Assembly (NCBI RefSeq): GCF_018333375.1
Contig: NZ_BORW01000010.1
Coordinates: 62,001-126,000, forward strand
Length of the DNA stretch: 64,000 nucleotides
Origin: Paenibacillus cookii
GTDB lineage: Bacteria; Bacillota; Bacilli; Paenibacillales; Paenibacillaceae
Direction of reading: 5' to 3'
Of this stretch, positions 33,399 to 42,046 are shown piece after piece. Both the position numbers and the translations under genes were made by a program. The notes under the pieces were generated by a model. The model had not been told where the DNA came from. It ran no database searches and was given only the letters and a program-made list of their open reading frames with translations. Positions within the stretch are counted from its first letter, which is position 1, and the number at the start of each line of letters is the position of its first letter.

Positions 33399-35369
33399 GT
33401 GCGGGTGGCGGTTTATGCCATTGGGCATGAAGGGAAATGGAGGATAAGACGTTCGCTGGATTTGCGGGTGGATGTTCTGTGGTGGGGGCAGCGGTTTTGC
33501 GCGACGCCAGGTTCCGCCAGGATGGTATTGTTGTCCGCGGCAACCGCGTTAAGTTCGGCCGTCCGGTTGGAGCAGCGTTTTGAGCCGCGGACGGAGATGA
33601 GCGGATGGGATCCGCGGAAGTGGGGGCTTTGGTTTCGCGAGCGGATGGAAGAGGAAGCGGGCCGGGGGATGAATGGGGATGCAGCCCTTGGTGGACAAGC
33701 GCTATTCGGCGGTTCCGGGGAGGTTCTGCATAGCGGCACCGGAGTATGGATGTGGGATTTTCGCCAGGCGATGCCCGAGCAGGTTTTGCGCCTGCTGGAG
33801 CGTCCCGCCGGACCGGGACAGGCTGCCGGCGCTTTGGCCGAGCTTGGCGGAATGTCCGATGCGCTGGTCGAGCGGGTCAGCGGCAGATCGCTGCTCGCAG
33901 CGGAGGTCGACGCGCTGCTGCAGGAGATGGCGCCGGGCCTTGCTGGCGCCTGGCACAGCGCCGCCCAGCTGGCCAGCCTGCAGGGCCGGCTGGCGCTGGA
34001 CGCGGGCCTTGCGGATGCCGGCCCGCGTCGGGGAGGCGGCCTGCTGCGCATGGGCCGCCCGAGGCTCCCCCGCTGCCGGCGCTGCGGCAGCGAAGCCACG
34101 GGCCGCACGCCATGCGCCGCGTGCGGCCGCGCGGACTGCGCCTACTGCGAGGCGTGCCTCGCTCTGGGGCGCAGTCGCGCCTGTTCGCTGCTGCTCCGCT
34201 CAGCAGCGAGGGACCCGGCCGTGCGCGCAGCGGCCGGGCCGTCCACCGCCGCGGTGCGCGGGCGGTGGGGATTGAGCGCGGCGCAGGGCGATGCCGCCTG
34301 CGCCGCGCTGGGGTTCCTGGCGGAGCCGCCCCGCCGGGGCTCCGCGGCCCCGGGCGGCCGAGCGGACCGGCCGCTGGCCCCCGCCAGACATGCCCGCTTC
34401 CTTCTATGGGCCGTCACCGGCGCGGGCAAAACGGAGATGATCTTTCCGCTGCTCGGCGCGATATTGGAGAGGGGCGGCCGCGTGCTGGTGGCCACGCCCC
34501 GCCGGGACGTCGTGCTGGAGCTAGCGCCCCGGCTGGCCAAAGCCTTTCCGGACACGCGGATCGTCACCTTGTATGGAGGCAGCGACGAACGTTGGCGTGA
34601 AGGCGACCTGACGCTGGCGACAACCCATCAGCTGATGCGTTTTTATCAAGCCTTTGACCTGGTCGTCATCGACGAACTTGACGCTTTTCCTTACCACAAC
34701 GACCCGATGCTGGCTTATGCGGCCGAGCATGCTTGCAAACCGGACGGAAAGTTCGTGTATCTGTCCGCGACGCCCCCGCGCCCTTTGCAAAAGGAAGCGG
34801 CCCGCGGCCGTCTGCCGCATGCGAAAGTGCCCGTCCGGTTTCATGGGCATCCCCTTCCGGTTCCCAAGCGGATCGCGCTCAAAAGCATCGAGCAATGTTT
34901 GCGCCAGCCGATGCTTTTAAAGCGGTTGTCGAGCCATCTGAGTCTGTCGTTGGAGCGGGGGGCGCAAATTTTTTTGTTCGTTTCCCGCATTCGGCATATC
35001 GATCCCCTCGTCGCCATCCTGCGCAGGATGTTGGGCGGGGTCTGCATCGAAGGCACTTCATCGGAGGACCCCTTCCGCGCGGAGAAAGTGACGCGGTTTC
35101 GCCGGCGGGAAATCAGGCTGCTGGTGACGACGACGATTTTGGAACGCGGGGTGACGGTTCCGCGCAGCGACGTTTTTATCGCGGATGCCGACAGCAGCCT
35201 TTTTGACGAAGCTTCGCTCGTGCAAATGGCCGGCCGGGCAGGCCGTTCCGCCGAGGACCCGGCAGGCCGGGTCGTGTTTGCCTCGCCGCAGTGGACGATT
35301 TCGCAGAAAAGAGCCGTCAACCAAATCAAAAGCATGAATCGCATTGCGCGGAAAAACGGGTATCTTTGA
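33399..35369 (+). CDS. comFA: Competence DNA-uptake helicase ComFA
   Basis: A 656-residue DEAD-type ATPase that helps pull single-stranded DNA through the membrane. A four-or-more-cysteine zinc cluster (CRRCGSE, CAACGRADCAYCEAC) lies at about 225-260, then helicase motifs: I WAVTGAGKTEMIFP, II VVIDELDAFPY, III LSATPPRP, VI MAGRAGRSAEDP. GTG 33399 is preferred since AAGGAGGG touches the ATG at 33393. Unusually long (Bacillus ComFA is about 460): an N-terminal extension of some 220 residues precedes the zinc cluster. The segment 33700-34450 is extremely GC-rich. Confidence 0.87.
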   Translation: MRVAVYAIGHEGKWRIRRSLDLRVDVLWWGQRFCATPGSARMVLLSAATALSSAVRLEQRFEPRTEMSGWDPRKWGLWFRERMEEEAGRGMNGDAALGGQALFGGSGEVLHSGTGVWMWDFRQAMPEQVLRLLERPAGPGQAAGALAELGGMSDALVERVSGRSLLAAEVDALLQEMAPGLAGAWHSAAQLASLQGRLALDAGLADAGPRRGGGLLRMGRPRLPRCRRCGSEATGRTPCAACGRADCAYCEACLALGRSRACSLLLRSAARDPAVRAAAGPSTAAVRGRWGLSAAQGDAACAALGFLAEPPRRGSAAPGGRADRPLAPARHARFLLWAVTGAGKTEMIFPLLGAILERGGRVLVATPRRDVVLELAPRLAKAFPDTRIVTLYGGSDERWREGDLTLATTHQLMRFYQAFDLVVIDELDAFPYHNDPMLAYAAEHACKPDGKFVYLSATPPRPLQKEAARGRLPHAKVPVRFHGHPLPVPKRIALKSIEQCLRQPMLLKRLSSHLSLSLERGAQIFLFVSRIRHIDPLVAILRRMLGGVCIEGTSSEDPFRAEKVTRFRRREIRLLVTTTILERGVTVPRSDVFIADADSSLFDEASLVQMAGRAGRSAEDPAGRVVFASPQWTISQKRAVNQIKSMNRIARKNGYL

Positions 35370-35496
35370 AGGACTCCTGGGCAGATCCTTCTAAGTGACG
35401 CGCGGGGGGATTTTCCCGTCCAGTGAGCTCACAACGAGAGAATGTCGATGCCGTGCCTGCCTATATTTTATCAACCATTAGGAGGGGTAAAGCGAG

Positions 35497-36333
35497 ATGA
35501 GTTCGTTAAGTTCATCCATTTCCCGATTTATTCGCGAGCTTCTGGCTCCGCCGGGAGACGTTTGCCTGACATGCGGCAGCAGGACGAAACTCGTTCGGGA
35601 ATGGCCGGGGATATGCCGGCGCTGCGCCGGGGCGATCCCGTGGATTTTTCGGCCCCGTTGCGCGCATTGCGGGAGAGCCATCGGCTGTCCGGATTGCCTG
35701 CGGCCCGATGCCCGGCTGCGGTCTTTTGTCATGAACCGAAGCGCGGTCAGATACAACGAGATGATGCGGGAATGGCTCGCCCAGTATAAATACCGGGGAC
35801 ATGAGAGGTACGCAGCGTTAATCGTAAAAATGCTCAGCCATGCTTTTGTGAGGATGCAGCACGAGATCTCTTCCTTGCAGCGGCAACCCAGCCTGTCCCG
35901 AACTGACCAGCTTTGGCGGCCGGATCTCGTGACGTACGTCCCTGTCAGTTCAGCCCGGCTCGCGGAGCGGGGATTCAACCAGGCTCAGGTGTTTGCCGAA
36001 GGTTTGGGGCGGCTTCACGGGCTTACGGTCGCCGACCTGCTTGTGCGAAGCAGGCATACCGAAAAACAAAGCTTCAAAACACGGCTCGAGCGAATCCAAT
36101 CGATGCGAAGCGCTTTTGAGTTTAGCGCAAGGGGTTTTCATATTTGTGAAAACAGCAGCCGGGTTATCCCTCCGTCGGATGCCGTCCCGGGAACGATGCG
36201 GATTTTGATCATAGACGACATTTATACGACCGGGGGCACCCTTAATGCCTGCGCGACCGTGATCCGGCAGGGCGTCAGGCGGGAGACCGGCATGGATCCC
36301 GAAATCTATAGTTTGACCTGGGCCCGTTCGTAG
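35497..36333 (+). CDS. comFC: Competence protein ComFC (phosphoribosyltransferase fold)
   Basis: A 278-residue ComF/GntX-type protein. N-terminal double zinc-type motif (CLTCGS, CRRC, CAHC, CPDC) at about 25-70 and a C-terminal PRPP-binding loop ILIIDDIYTTGGTL (about 236-249). It works with ComFA in DNA uptake. TAGGAGGGG precedes ATG 35497. It lies 127 nt after comFA. comFB, between them in Bacillus, is absent. Confidence 0.9.
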   Translation: MSSLSSSISRFIRELLAPPGDVCLTCGSRTKLVREWPGICRRCAGAIPWIFRPRCAHCGRAIGCPDCLRPDARLRSFVMNRSAVRYNEMMREWLAQYKYRGHERYAALIVKMLSHAFVRMQHEISSLQRQPSLSRTDQLWRPDLVTYVPVSSARLAERGFNQAQVFAEGLGRLHGLTVADLLVRSRHTEKQSFKTRLERIQSMRSAFEFSARGFHICENSSRVIPPSDAVPGTMRILIIDDIYTTGGTLNACATVIRQGVRRETGMDPEIYSLTWARS

Positions 36334-36608
36334 CGGGCTTTTGCGCATGTCCTGAGTTTGTAGAGAGCAAACGTCTCCGGGATATTTTCATGGAAATCAT
36401 TTGGGCTAAATCCCGTTAGTTATCAAAATGTCTGGTTTAAATATGTGACGGAATTCGCTCAGAAGATTTGAGGGATAGACGAAGTGCGGGAGAATAAGGT
36501 AATCTAGTGGTATATCATATTTGTTGTACTTTAAGGATCCGTCACAATTCGAAACGGTTTTTCGCGAATTTGGCCATACTTTTGAGGAAACACGGGAGGT
36601 CGTAAAAC

Positions 36609-37019
36609 ATGAATCTGGCAAATTGTCCCCGCTGCGGCAAATTGTTTGCGGCTAATTTCAGAGACATATGCCCAAACTGCATCAAGGATATTGAACATGA
36701 ATACGAGATTTGCGTTCAATATTTGCGTGAAGAGAGAGGGGCAACGATTCAGGAGCTTTCCGAGGCGACCGGAGTCTCGGTCAAGCAGATCACCCGGTTT
36801 ATACGCGAGGGCCGCATTTCCGTCATGAACGCCCCGAATTTGATGTATCCATGCGAGGTATGCGGAACCTTGATTCGCGAGGGGCATATGTGCGACTCTT
36901 GTCGCACTCGGCTGACGAAGGAGCTGACCCGGGCCGCGAGCAGCGAGTCAAATAAGACGTTAGGCACGGGGGAAGCAGGCGAAGGAGCCTACCGCGTGGT
37001 GGATAAATTTCATAAATGA
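36609..37019 (+). CDS. yvyF: Flagellar operon protein YvyF
   Basis: A 136-residue protein of the YvyF family (TIGR03826-like). An N-terminal zinc ribbon (CPRCGK ... CPNC), a central helix-turn-helix-like segment (IQELSEATGVSVKQITRFI) and a second cysteine pair set (CEVCG ... CDSC). GGGAGG precedes ATG 36609. Its role is thought to be regulatory in motility, perhaps binding FlgM; this is family knowledge. The 275 nt upstream hold no gene. Confidence 0.85.
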   Translation: MNLANCPRCGKLFAANFRDICPNCIKDIEHEYEICVQYLREERGATIQELSEATGVSVKQITRFIREGRISVMNAPNLMYPCEVCGTLIREGHMCDSCRTRLTKELTRAASSESNKTLGTGEAGEGAYRVVDKFHK

Positions 37020-37051
37020 CGTACCAATAGCCTAAAAACAACATAAGCTAT

Positions 37052-37078
37052 TAACAATGTTTCTATGACGACCGATAA
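37052..37078 (+). promoter_or_regulatory. Sigma-D-type promoter of the flgM operon
   Basis: TAAC (37052-37055), 15-nt spacer, ACCGATAA (37071-37078). The -10 lies inside the left arm of the yvyF terminator. Transcripts starting near 37085 would lack that arm and so could not form it. The remaining gene-free leader to 37356 shows nothing else I recognise. Confidence 0.6.
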
Positions 37079-37107
37079 ACTTAGTAAAGCTTATCGGTTG
37101 TCTTTTT
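37067..37107 (+). terminator. Terminator after yvyF
   Basis: GACGACCGATAA pairs with TTATCGGTTGTC around a 12-nt loop, followed by TTTTT. Confidence 0.85.
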
Positions 37108-37356
37108 AGATACGGAAACTTTTGAGTTTTCATGCAACTAAGGCGAAGTCCGATCCGTATCAAAAGCAACATGTGAAACGCGACCTATCTTCGGAGAAAA
37201 TACAAACGCCAGACATTTTTCTTTTAGAATATAGCGTCTTCTATTGGCAGCGATGCCGAAGCTAACCTATATTCGCAAGGGAACTTCTGCAAAAGCGGCC
37301 TGTCCGCAACAAGTCGCAGCGATAGACGTTTTTTATTCAAAGTGAGGTGAACAAAC

Positions 37357-37653
37357 ATGAAAGTGAACGACACAGGACGGTTAGGCGGTATTAATCCATA
37401 CCAGCGAAATGTGGAATCACGCGAACATCATGTTGAGAAAAAGAAACGGCAAACAGACCAGGTGTCCTTTTCGCCGGAAGCTCTCGAAATGCTGGATGAC
37501 GCCAAACGGGCCCAGGACCCGGAACGCGCCAAACGAATTCAGCAGCTGAAAGAGTCCGTGGCGACGGGAACCTACCATGTGGATGCGGGCAAGCTCGCCG
37601 AAAAGCTGATGCCGTATTTCAAATCCTACAGTAAATCAGGTGACAAAGAGTGA
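37357..37653 (+). CDS. flgM: Anti-sigma-D factor FlgM
   Basis: A 98-residue protein. N-terminal INPYQRN and C-terminal sigma-binding helices (VSFSPEALEML, RIQQLKESVATGTYHVDAGK, LAEKLMPYF) mark FlgM, which holds sigma-D inactive until it is exported or released. AGTGAGGTGA precedes ATG 37357. The TGA stop overlaps the GTG start of flgN. Confidence 0.95.
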   Translation: MKVNDTGRLGGINPYQRNVESREHHVEKKKRQTDQVSFSPEALEMLDDAKRAQDPERAKRIQQLKESVATGTYHVDAGKLAEKLMPYFKSYSKSGDKE

Positions 37654-38150
37654 GCGTAGAGCAGGTCATCAAGGAATTGAATTCATTGAATGAAATTTAT
37701 GAACAACTGTTGGATACGGCGCAAATAAAGAAAACGGTTGTCATTAATAACGACGTAGCCGAATTAACCCGATTAATGACGCTGGAAAATCGACTATTAA
37801 AGCAGATTGATCATATCGAGCAACGTCGGGCAGTTTCGATGAGTGCCTTCCTAAAAGAAAAGGGAATAAGGTCTAACCTAAACTTGACTATTACCGAAAT
37901 AGCAAGGCTTGTTTTTGACCCTGACGAAAAAAAAGCTCTTCTTGAGATTAGGGACACTTTGGTTGAAAATGGCCGTGCCCTCAAAAGGGAAAACGAAATT
38001 ATCCAGCAATTGATAGAACAATCCATGCAGTTCATTGATTTTTCTTTAAATATTCTGATCGATCATGAAGATGACTTAATATACCAGAACCCTGCACAAC
38101 AATCTTCACAGTATCCTAAAAACACCCATTTCTTGGATACTAAAGCTTAA
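37650..38150 (+). CDS. flgN: Flagellar export chaperone FlgN
   Basis: A 166-residue helical protein of the FlgN family, chaperone for the hook-junction proteins FlgK and FlgL encoded next. It begins with GTG 37650 inside the flgM stop (GTGA overlap), so translation is coupled. Helical heptads run through the length; no membrane segment. Confidence 0.88.
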   Translation: MSVEQVIKELNSLNEIYEQLLDTAQIKKTVVINNDVAELTRLMTLENRLLKQIDHIEQRRAVSMSAFLKEKGIRSNLNLTITEIARLVFDPDEKKALLEIRDTLVENGRALKRENEIIQQLIEQSMQFIDFSLNILIDHEDDLIYQNPAQQSSQYPKNTHFLDTKA

Positions 38151-38179
38151 TTTATTCGAAAAATTGCGAGGGGATACAC

Positions 38180-39739
38180 ATGACTTCTACATTTCATGGC
38201 ATAGAAACTTCCAAGCGAAGTTTGTTTACCCAAATGGCCGCGATGAACACGACTGGCCATAATATTGCAAATGCCAATACGCAAGGCTATTCCCGTCAGT
38301 CTGTTGGAATGGCTGCTACAAGACCTCTCGAATATCCCGGCTTATATAAATCAACAGCGCCAGGGCAATTAGGAACGGGAGTAGAAGTTAGCTACATCAA
38401 AAGAATTCGGGATACTTTTCTGGATGATCAGTTTCGGGACACCAATCGCTCTTTGGGCGAGTGGGAAGCGCAAGCGGGGACGCTCTCTAAATTGGAAAAA
38501 ATATTTAACGAGCCGTCAGAAACAAGCTTGACTACAGTAATTGATAACTTTTGGAAATCCTGGTCTGAACTAAGTAAGGATCCTGAGAATGTGACGGCAA
38601 GAAAGATTGTGAAAGAGAACGCTTTGGCGATGGTGGATGCTTTTAATGAAATTAGCAAAAAGTTGACGGATATGCAGCAGGATCTTACGACAAGCCTTTC
38701 TATGAACGCGCAAAATATTAATACTTTGACGAAGCAAATTGCAGATCTTAATAGACAAATATACAAAATCGAAGGAACCGGCGATAACGCAAATGATTTA
38801 AGGGATCAGAGGGATCTAATCGTTGATCAGTTGTCCAAACTTGCTAATGTTACTGTTGTTGAAGATGACATCGGGTACAGGGTAGCAATGGGTGGGATGG
38901 AATTAGTTAACGGCGAGAATTCCACGGATACTACGGCTGCCGATTGGGAGGGTGCATATTCCGGTAAAACACTAACTAGTGGTGAAATGTTTGGGACTAT
39001 TAAATCCAGAGATGTTATTGTTAAAGATTATATTGACCAACTCGATCAACTCGCAAATTCAATAGCAAATGGGGAAGTTGAAATTACAGTCCCTGCGGGC
39101 TCTGTACTTCCTGAAGGAACCGTATTAAACGGGGTTACGTATAGCGGGGCAAATAGAACGCTGACTCAAGATCTCACCACAACGGTAAAAGGCATAAACG
39201 GTTTGCATCAATTAGGTTATGTATTTGGTCCTCCGGCAACGAAAGGAGTAGACATTTTTACTTCGATCGGGGGGAACATAACAGCAGGTACTATTCAATT
39301 AAACCCGGTGATTGATAAGGATCCTAATCAAATCGCCTCAACTTTGCGTGTAACAACAGGTACAAATGGAGATGTGGCTGTCAAGGGTAACAACACCCTT
39401 GCCTTGTTGATGTCTCAACTCAAAGATAGCAAATTTACATTCAACCCGATTGCAAGTAATAATGCTTTTACTAAAGGAACTGTAGATGACTATTACCGAT
39501 CTATTATGGGACAATTGGGTGTTGAAAGTAGAGAAGCACAGCGTCAGGAAAGCAACAATCAGTTACTTGTAGACCAGGTGGATTCACGACGACAATCAGT
39601 AAGCGGAGTATCTATGGATGAGGAAATGGCGAATCTGATCAAATTCCAGCATGCATACGGGGCAGCCTCACGTTTTATGACTACAATGGATCAAAATTTG
39701 GACAAGATCATTAACAGTATGGGAATTGTAGGAAGATAA
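38180..39739 (+). CDS. flgK: Flagellar hook-associated protein 1 FlgK
   Basis: A 519-residue hook-filament junction protein. N-terminus FHGIETSKRSLFTQMAAMNT followed by GHNIANANTQGYSRQ, and C-terminus VSMDEEMANLIKFQHAYGAA with a terminal helix, are the paired family motifs that form the coiled core. GCGAGGGG precedes ATG 38180. GC content falls clearly from here. Confidence 0.95.
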   Translation: MTSTFHGIETSKRSLFTQMAAMNTTGHNIANANTQGYSRQSVGMAATRPLEYPGLYKSTAPGQLGTGVEVSYIKRIRDTFLDDQFRDTNRSLGEWEAQAGTLSKLEKIFNEPSETSLTTVIDNFWKSWSELSKDPENVTARKIVKENALAMVDAFNEISKKLTDMQQDLTTSLSMNAQNINTLTKQIADLNRQIYKIEGTGDNANDLRDQRDLIVDQLSKLANVTVVEDDIGYRVAMGGMELVNGENSTDTTAADWEGAYSGKTLTSGEMFGTIKSRDVIVKDYIDQLDQLANSIANGEVEITVPAGSVLPEGTVLNGVTYSGANRTLTQDLTTTVKGINGLHQLGYVFGPPATKGVDIFTSIGGNITAGTIQLNPVIDKDPNQIASTLRVTTGTNGDVAVKGNNTLALLMSQLKDSKFTFNPIASNNAFTKGTVDDYYRSIMGQLGVESREAQRQESNNQLLVDQVDSRRQSVSGVSMDEEMANLIKFQHAYGAASRFMTTMDQNLDKIINSMGIVGR

Positions 39740-39756
39740 GAAAGGAGTGATGATGA

Positions 39757-40653
39757 TTGGCACTGAGAGTAACACCGGGCATGATGAATCTGCAGATGAT
39801 GAGAAATATTAATTCGAATCTTTTTCGAATGGACAATAATCAGAATGTTTTATCTACCGGAAGAAAGCTCAATAAACCTTCGGATGACCCCGTAGGTATC
39901 ACTTATTCGTTAAGGTACCGCAGTGAGCTTTCGATTAATGATCAATATCAGAAAAATGCTGATGCTGCTACTTCGTGGCTGAATTATACAGATACGGTGT
40001 TAAACCAGCTAAATGATGCATCTCAGCGGGCCTACCAATTATTGGTTCAGGGCGTTAATGGAACCAATCCTCAAGAAGCTATTGATGCAGTCAATGTAGA
40101 GATAAAGCAAATCTATGAGCAAATAGTAACTTTAGGAAACAGTAAATTTAACGATAAATATATTTTTAATGGACAACTTACGGATCAGGCTCCTTATGAT
40201 GTTACGAATGCTCCGACACAAGGAACGGATACGATGGGGATTACGTACAAGTTTACCGAGGGTGCTTCATTGCCGATTAATGTGACGGGAGAGGATGTGT
40301 TCGGTAAATCCTCTGATCCAGATAACCTGTTTGGGGTGCTGACAAGAATTCAAAACGCTCTAGCAGTCGGAGATCAACGAAGTGCTCAAAATGAACTTAA
40401 CTTGTTGAACAGCAGATTAACTAAGATTAATGAAGTACGTTCGGAGATTGGTGCTAGAACCAATAGGGTAGAATTAATAAGCAATAGGCTCAGCGATCTT
40501 GAAATCAACCTTACTTCAATGCAATCTAAAACCGAAGATGCGGACTACGCTGAAACGATCATGAAGTTTAAACAAGATGAGAGTGTATATCAAGCATCCT
40601 TGGCTACAAGCGCCAAAATAATGCAAACCAGTCTTCTGGACTATTTACGTTAA
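39757..40653 (+). CDS. flgL: Flagellar hook-associated protein 3 FlgL
   Basis: A 298-residue flagellin-like junction protein: N-terminal MRNINSNLFRMDNNQNVLST and STGRKLNKPSDDP, C-terminal DADYAETIMKFKQDESVYQA. TTG 39757 is the start, with AAAGGAGTGATGA just before; no better ATG keeps the conserved N-terminus. Confidence 0.94.
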   Translation: MALRVTPGMMNLQMMRNINSNLFRMDNNQNVLSTGRKLNKPSDDPVGITYSLRYRSELSINDQYQKNADAATSWLNYTDTVLNQLNDASQRAYQLLVQGVNGTNPQEAIDAVNVEIKQIYEQIVTLGNSKFNDKYIFNGQLTDQAPYDVTNAPTQGTDTMGITYKFTEGASLPINVTGEDVFGKSSDPDNLFGVLTRIQNALAVGDQRSAQNELNLLNSRLTKINEVRSEIGARTNRVELISNRLSDLEINLTSMQSKTEDADYAETIMKFKQDESVYQASLATSAKIMQTSLLDYLR

Positions 40654-40675
40654 TCATAGTTTAAGGGTGTTTTGA

Positions 40676-41242
40676 ATGAATTTGTTGCGCCTATCGATTC
40701 GCCAGAATTTTGCTTCTATTGGAATTGAAACAAATCGAGCGAGACTTGATATCGAATCACCGCCAGGGGATCTTGAAATCCAGAGCAGTCCTTCCGTAAT
40801 GAAGGCAAATACAGACAAGGAGAAATTAACTATCGACAGTTCCAGAGCCTGGATGGCATTGGGTAAGGGCTATCACATGGAATGGTTGAGGCTAATCTCA
40901 AGTCAAATGAATCAGGAACTTTTGCTTAATGTATCACGAATTGTGGAAGAAGGAAATCAACTCGCTAAGTTCGCAAAACAAGGAAGTTCAATCGCTGACA
41001 TGGTTGTCAAGCGCACTCAGGAAAAATCCTCAATTCAGTGTACGGGCGATGCCTCTTGTGCAAATGTTGATGTTCAATATACTCCTGCTAAAGTAGAGCT
41101 GGAGTGGTCACCGCAGAAAATAGATATGACTTATACTCCACAGCAACCTCGTACTTCCTATGTAGATGGCAAGGTAGACATTTATATCAAGAATAAAAAC
41201 AGTCTGACAATGTGGGTCAGCAACTACGATACTTATGCTTGA
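40676..41242 (+). CDS. yviE: YviE-like protein (DUF6470)
   Basis: A 188-residue protein in the yviE position between flgL and fliW. It opens LLRLSIRQNFASIGIETNRA and has repeated beta phrases (DVQYTPAKVELEWSPQKIDM, TYTPQQPRTSYVDGKVDIYI). Function is unknown; the family is conserved in this flagellar operon. No signal peptide or membrane segment. Confidence 0.82.
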   Translation: MNLLRLSIRQNFASIGIETNRARLDIESPPGDLEIQSSPSVMKANTDKEKLTIDSSRAWMALGKGYHMEWLRLISSQMNQELLLNVSRIVEEGNQLAKFAKQGSSIADMVVKRTQEKSSIQCTGDASCANVDVQYTPAKVELEWSPQKIDMTYTPQQPRTSYVDGKVDIYIKNKNSLTMWVSNYDTYA

Positions 41243-41293
41243 AAAACTATGGCTTGTCTAGCTGTAGTTTTTTCTTTATTGGAGGTAGCTATT

Positions 41294-41722
41294 GTGCAAA
41301 AGATAATTGATAATAATAAAAGTTTCAAAGTATCCTTTTCCGGCAGCATATTAGGATTCGAAGAATTGGACGAATTTGAACTGGAGATCGTTAAGGATAC
41401 TCCTTTTCTGTACCTGAGAAGTCTCGATAATCCAGAAATATCTTTTGTAACAACGTCACCATTTGAATGGTATAATACCTACTCGATTCATTTGGAAGAA
41501 CAATTAAAGACTCATTTAATGATTGATGATCCGGAGGATGTTCTCGTATTAAGTATAGTGACAATAAGGGATTCATTAAGTACCTCCACCATTAACTTGT
41601 TGGCTCCGTTGATTATTAATCTGAATGAACGTATTGGAACCCAGCAAGTGCTTCAAGGTGGAATTTATAGAGCCAATCACCCTCTGATTGTTCAGAAGCA
41701 TAAGGAAAGGGGAGAGGAATAA
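41294..41722 (+). CDS. fliW: Flagellar assembly factor FliW
   Basis: A 142-residue protein that binds free flagellin and, when not so occupied, binds and inhibits CsrA. Motifs: SGSILGFEELDEFEL, then NLLAPLIINLNERIGTQQVL. GTG 41294 follows TTGGAGG; the reading frame is open from 41249, but that stretch lacks a ribosome site and the family N-terminus. Its TAA directly abuts the csrA start. Confidence 0.93.
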   Translation: MQKIIDNNKSFKVSFSGSILGFEELDEFELEIVKDTPFLYLRSLDNPEISFVTTSPFEWYNTYSIHLEEQLKTHLMIDDPEDVLVLSIVTIRDSLSTSTINLLAPLIINLNERIGTQQVLQGGIYRANHPLIVQKHKERGEE

Positions 41723-41938
41723 TTGCTGGTACTCTCAAGGAAGCGTGGAGAATCTATTCTTATTAATAACGAGATCGAGATATTTGTTGCATCTGTAGAT
41801 GGCGAGAGTGTGAAGCTTGGAATTAAAGCGCCGGAGAGTGTTGTTATTTTGAGGAAGGAACTGGTGGATGAGGTGAAAGAAAGTAATCGAGAAGCAAGTT
41901 CTGGAACCCCGGATCTGCTATTAAAATTAAAAAAATAA
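41723..41938 (+). CDS. csrA: Translational repressor CsrA
   Basis: A 71-residue RNA-binding protein: MLVLSRKRGESILINNEIEI and VKLGIKAPESVVILRKEL are the family core. It starts with TTG 41723 after GGGGAGAGG. In Bacillus it represses hag translation; the hag leader immediately downstream carries its target. Confidence 0.96.
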   Translation: MLVLSRKRGESILINNEIEIFVASVDGESVKLGIKAPESVVILRKELVDEVKESNREASSGTPDLLLKLKK

Positions 41939-41953
41939 TTTTATTGTCGGGTA

Positions 41954-41980
41954 TCAACTTTTCAAAATTCCATCCGATAA
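41954..41980 (+). promoter_or_regulatory. Sigma-D promoter of hag
   Basis: TCAA (41954-41957), 15-nt spacer, TCCGATAA (41973-41980). It lies 16 nt after the csrA stop. Confidence 0.8.
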
Positions 41981-42005
41981 ATATATTGTAAGGCAAAATG
42001 CCTAC

Positions 42006-42021
42006 TTCACAAGGATGTGAA
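42006..42021 (+). promoter_or_regulatory. CsrA-binding hairpin in the hag leader (site 1)
   Basis: TTCACA-AGGA-TGTGAA forms a perfect six-pair stem presenting AGGA in the loop and includes ACAAGGATGT, the CsrA consensus core. It lies about 20 nt after the predicted start of transcription. Confidence 0.85.
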
Positions 42022-42032
42022 TTTTTAAACTC

Positions 42033-42040
42033 AAGGAGGA
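42033..42040 (+). promoter_or_regulatory. hag ribosome site and probable second CsrA site
   Basis: AAGGAGGA, 7 nt before ATG 42047, contains the GGA motif. CsrA bridging both sites would block ribosomes, as for Bacillus hag. Confidence 0.7.
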
Positions 42041-42046
42041 AGAGCA

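Noticed and set aside
33746..34600. Alternative + strand frame inside comFA
   Set aside because: It lies in a very GC-rich region where stops are rare; the translation is low-complexity Ala/Gly/Arg and carries no motif, while the comFA frame has all helicase motifs.
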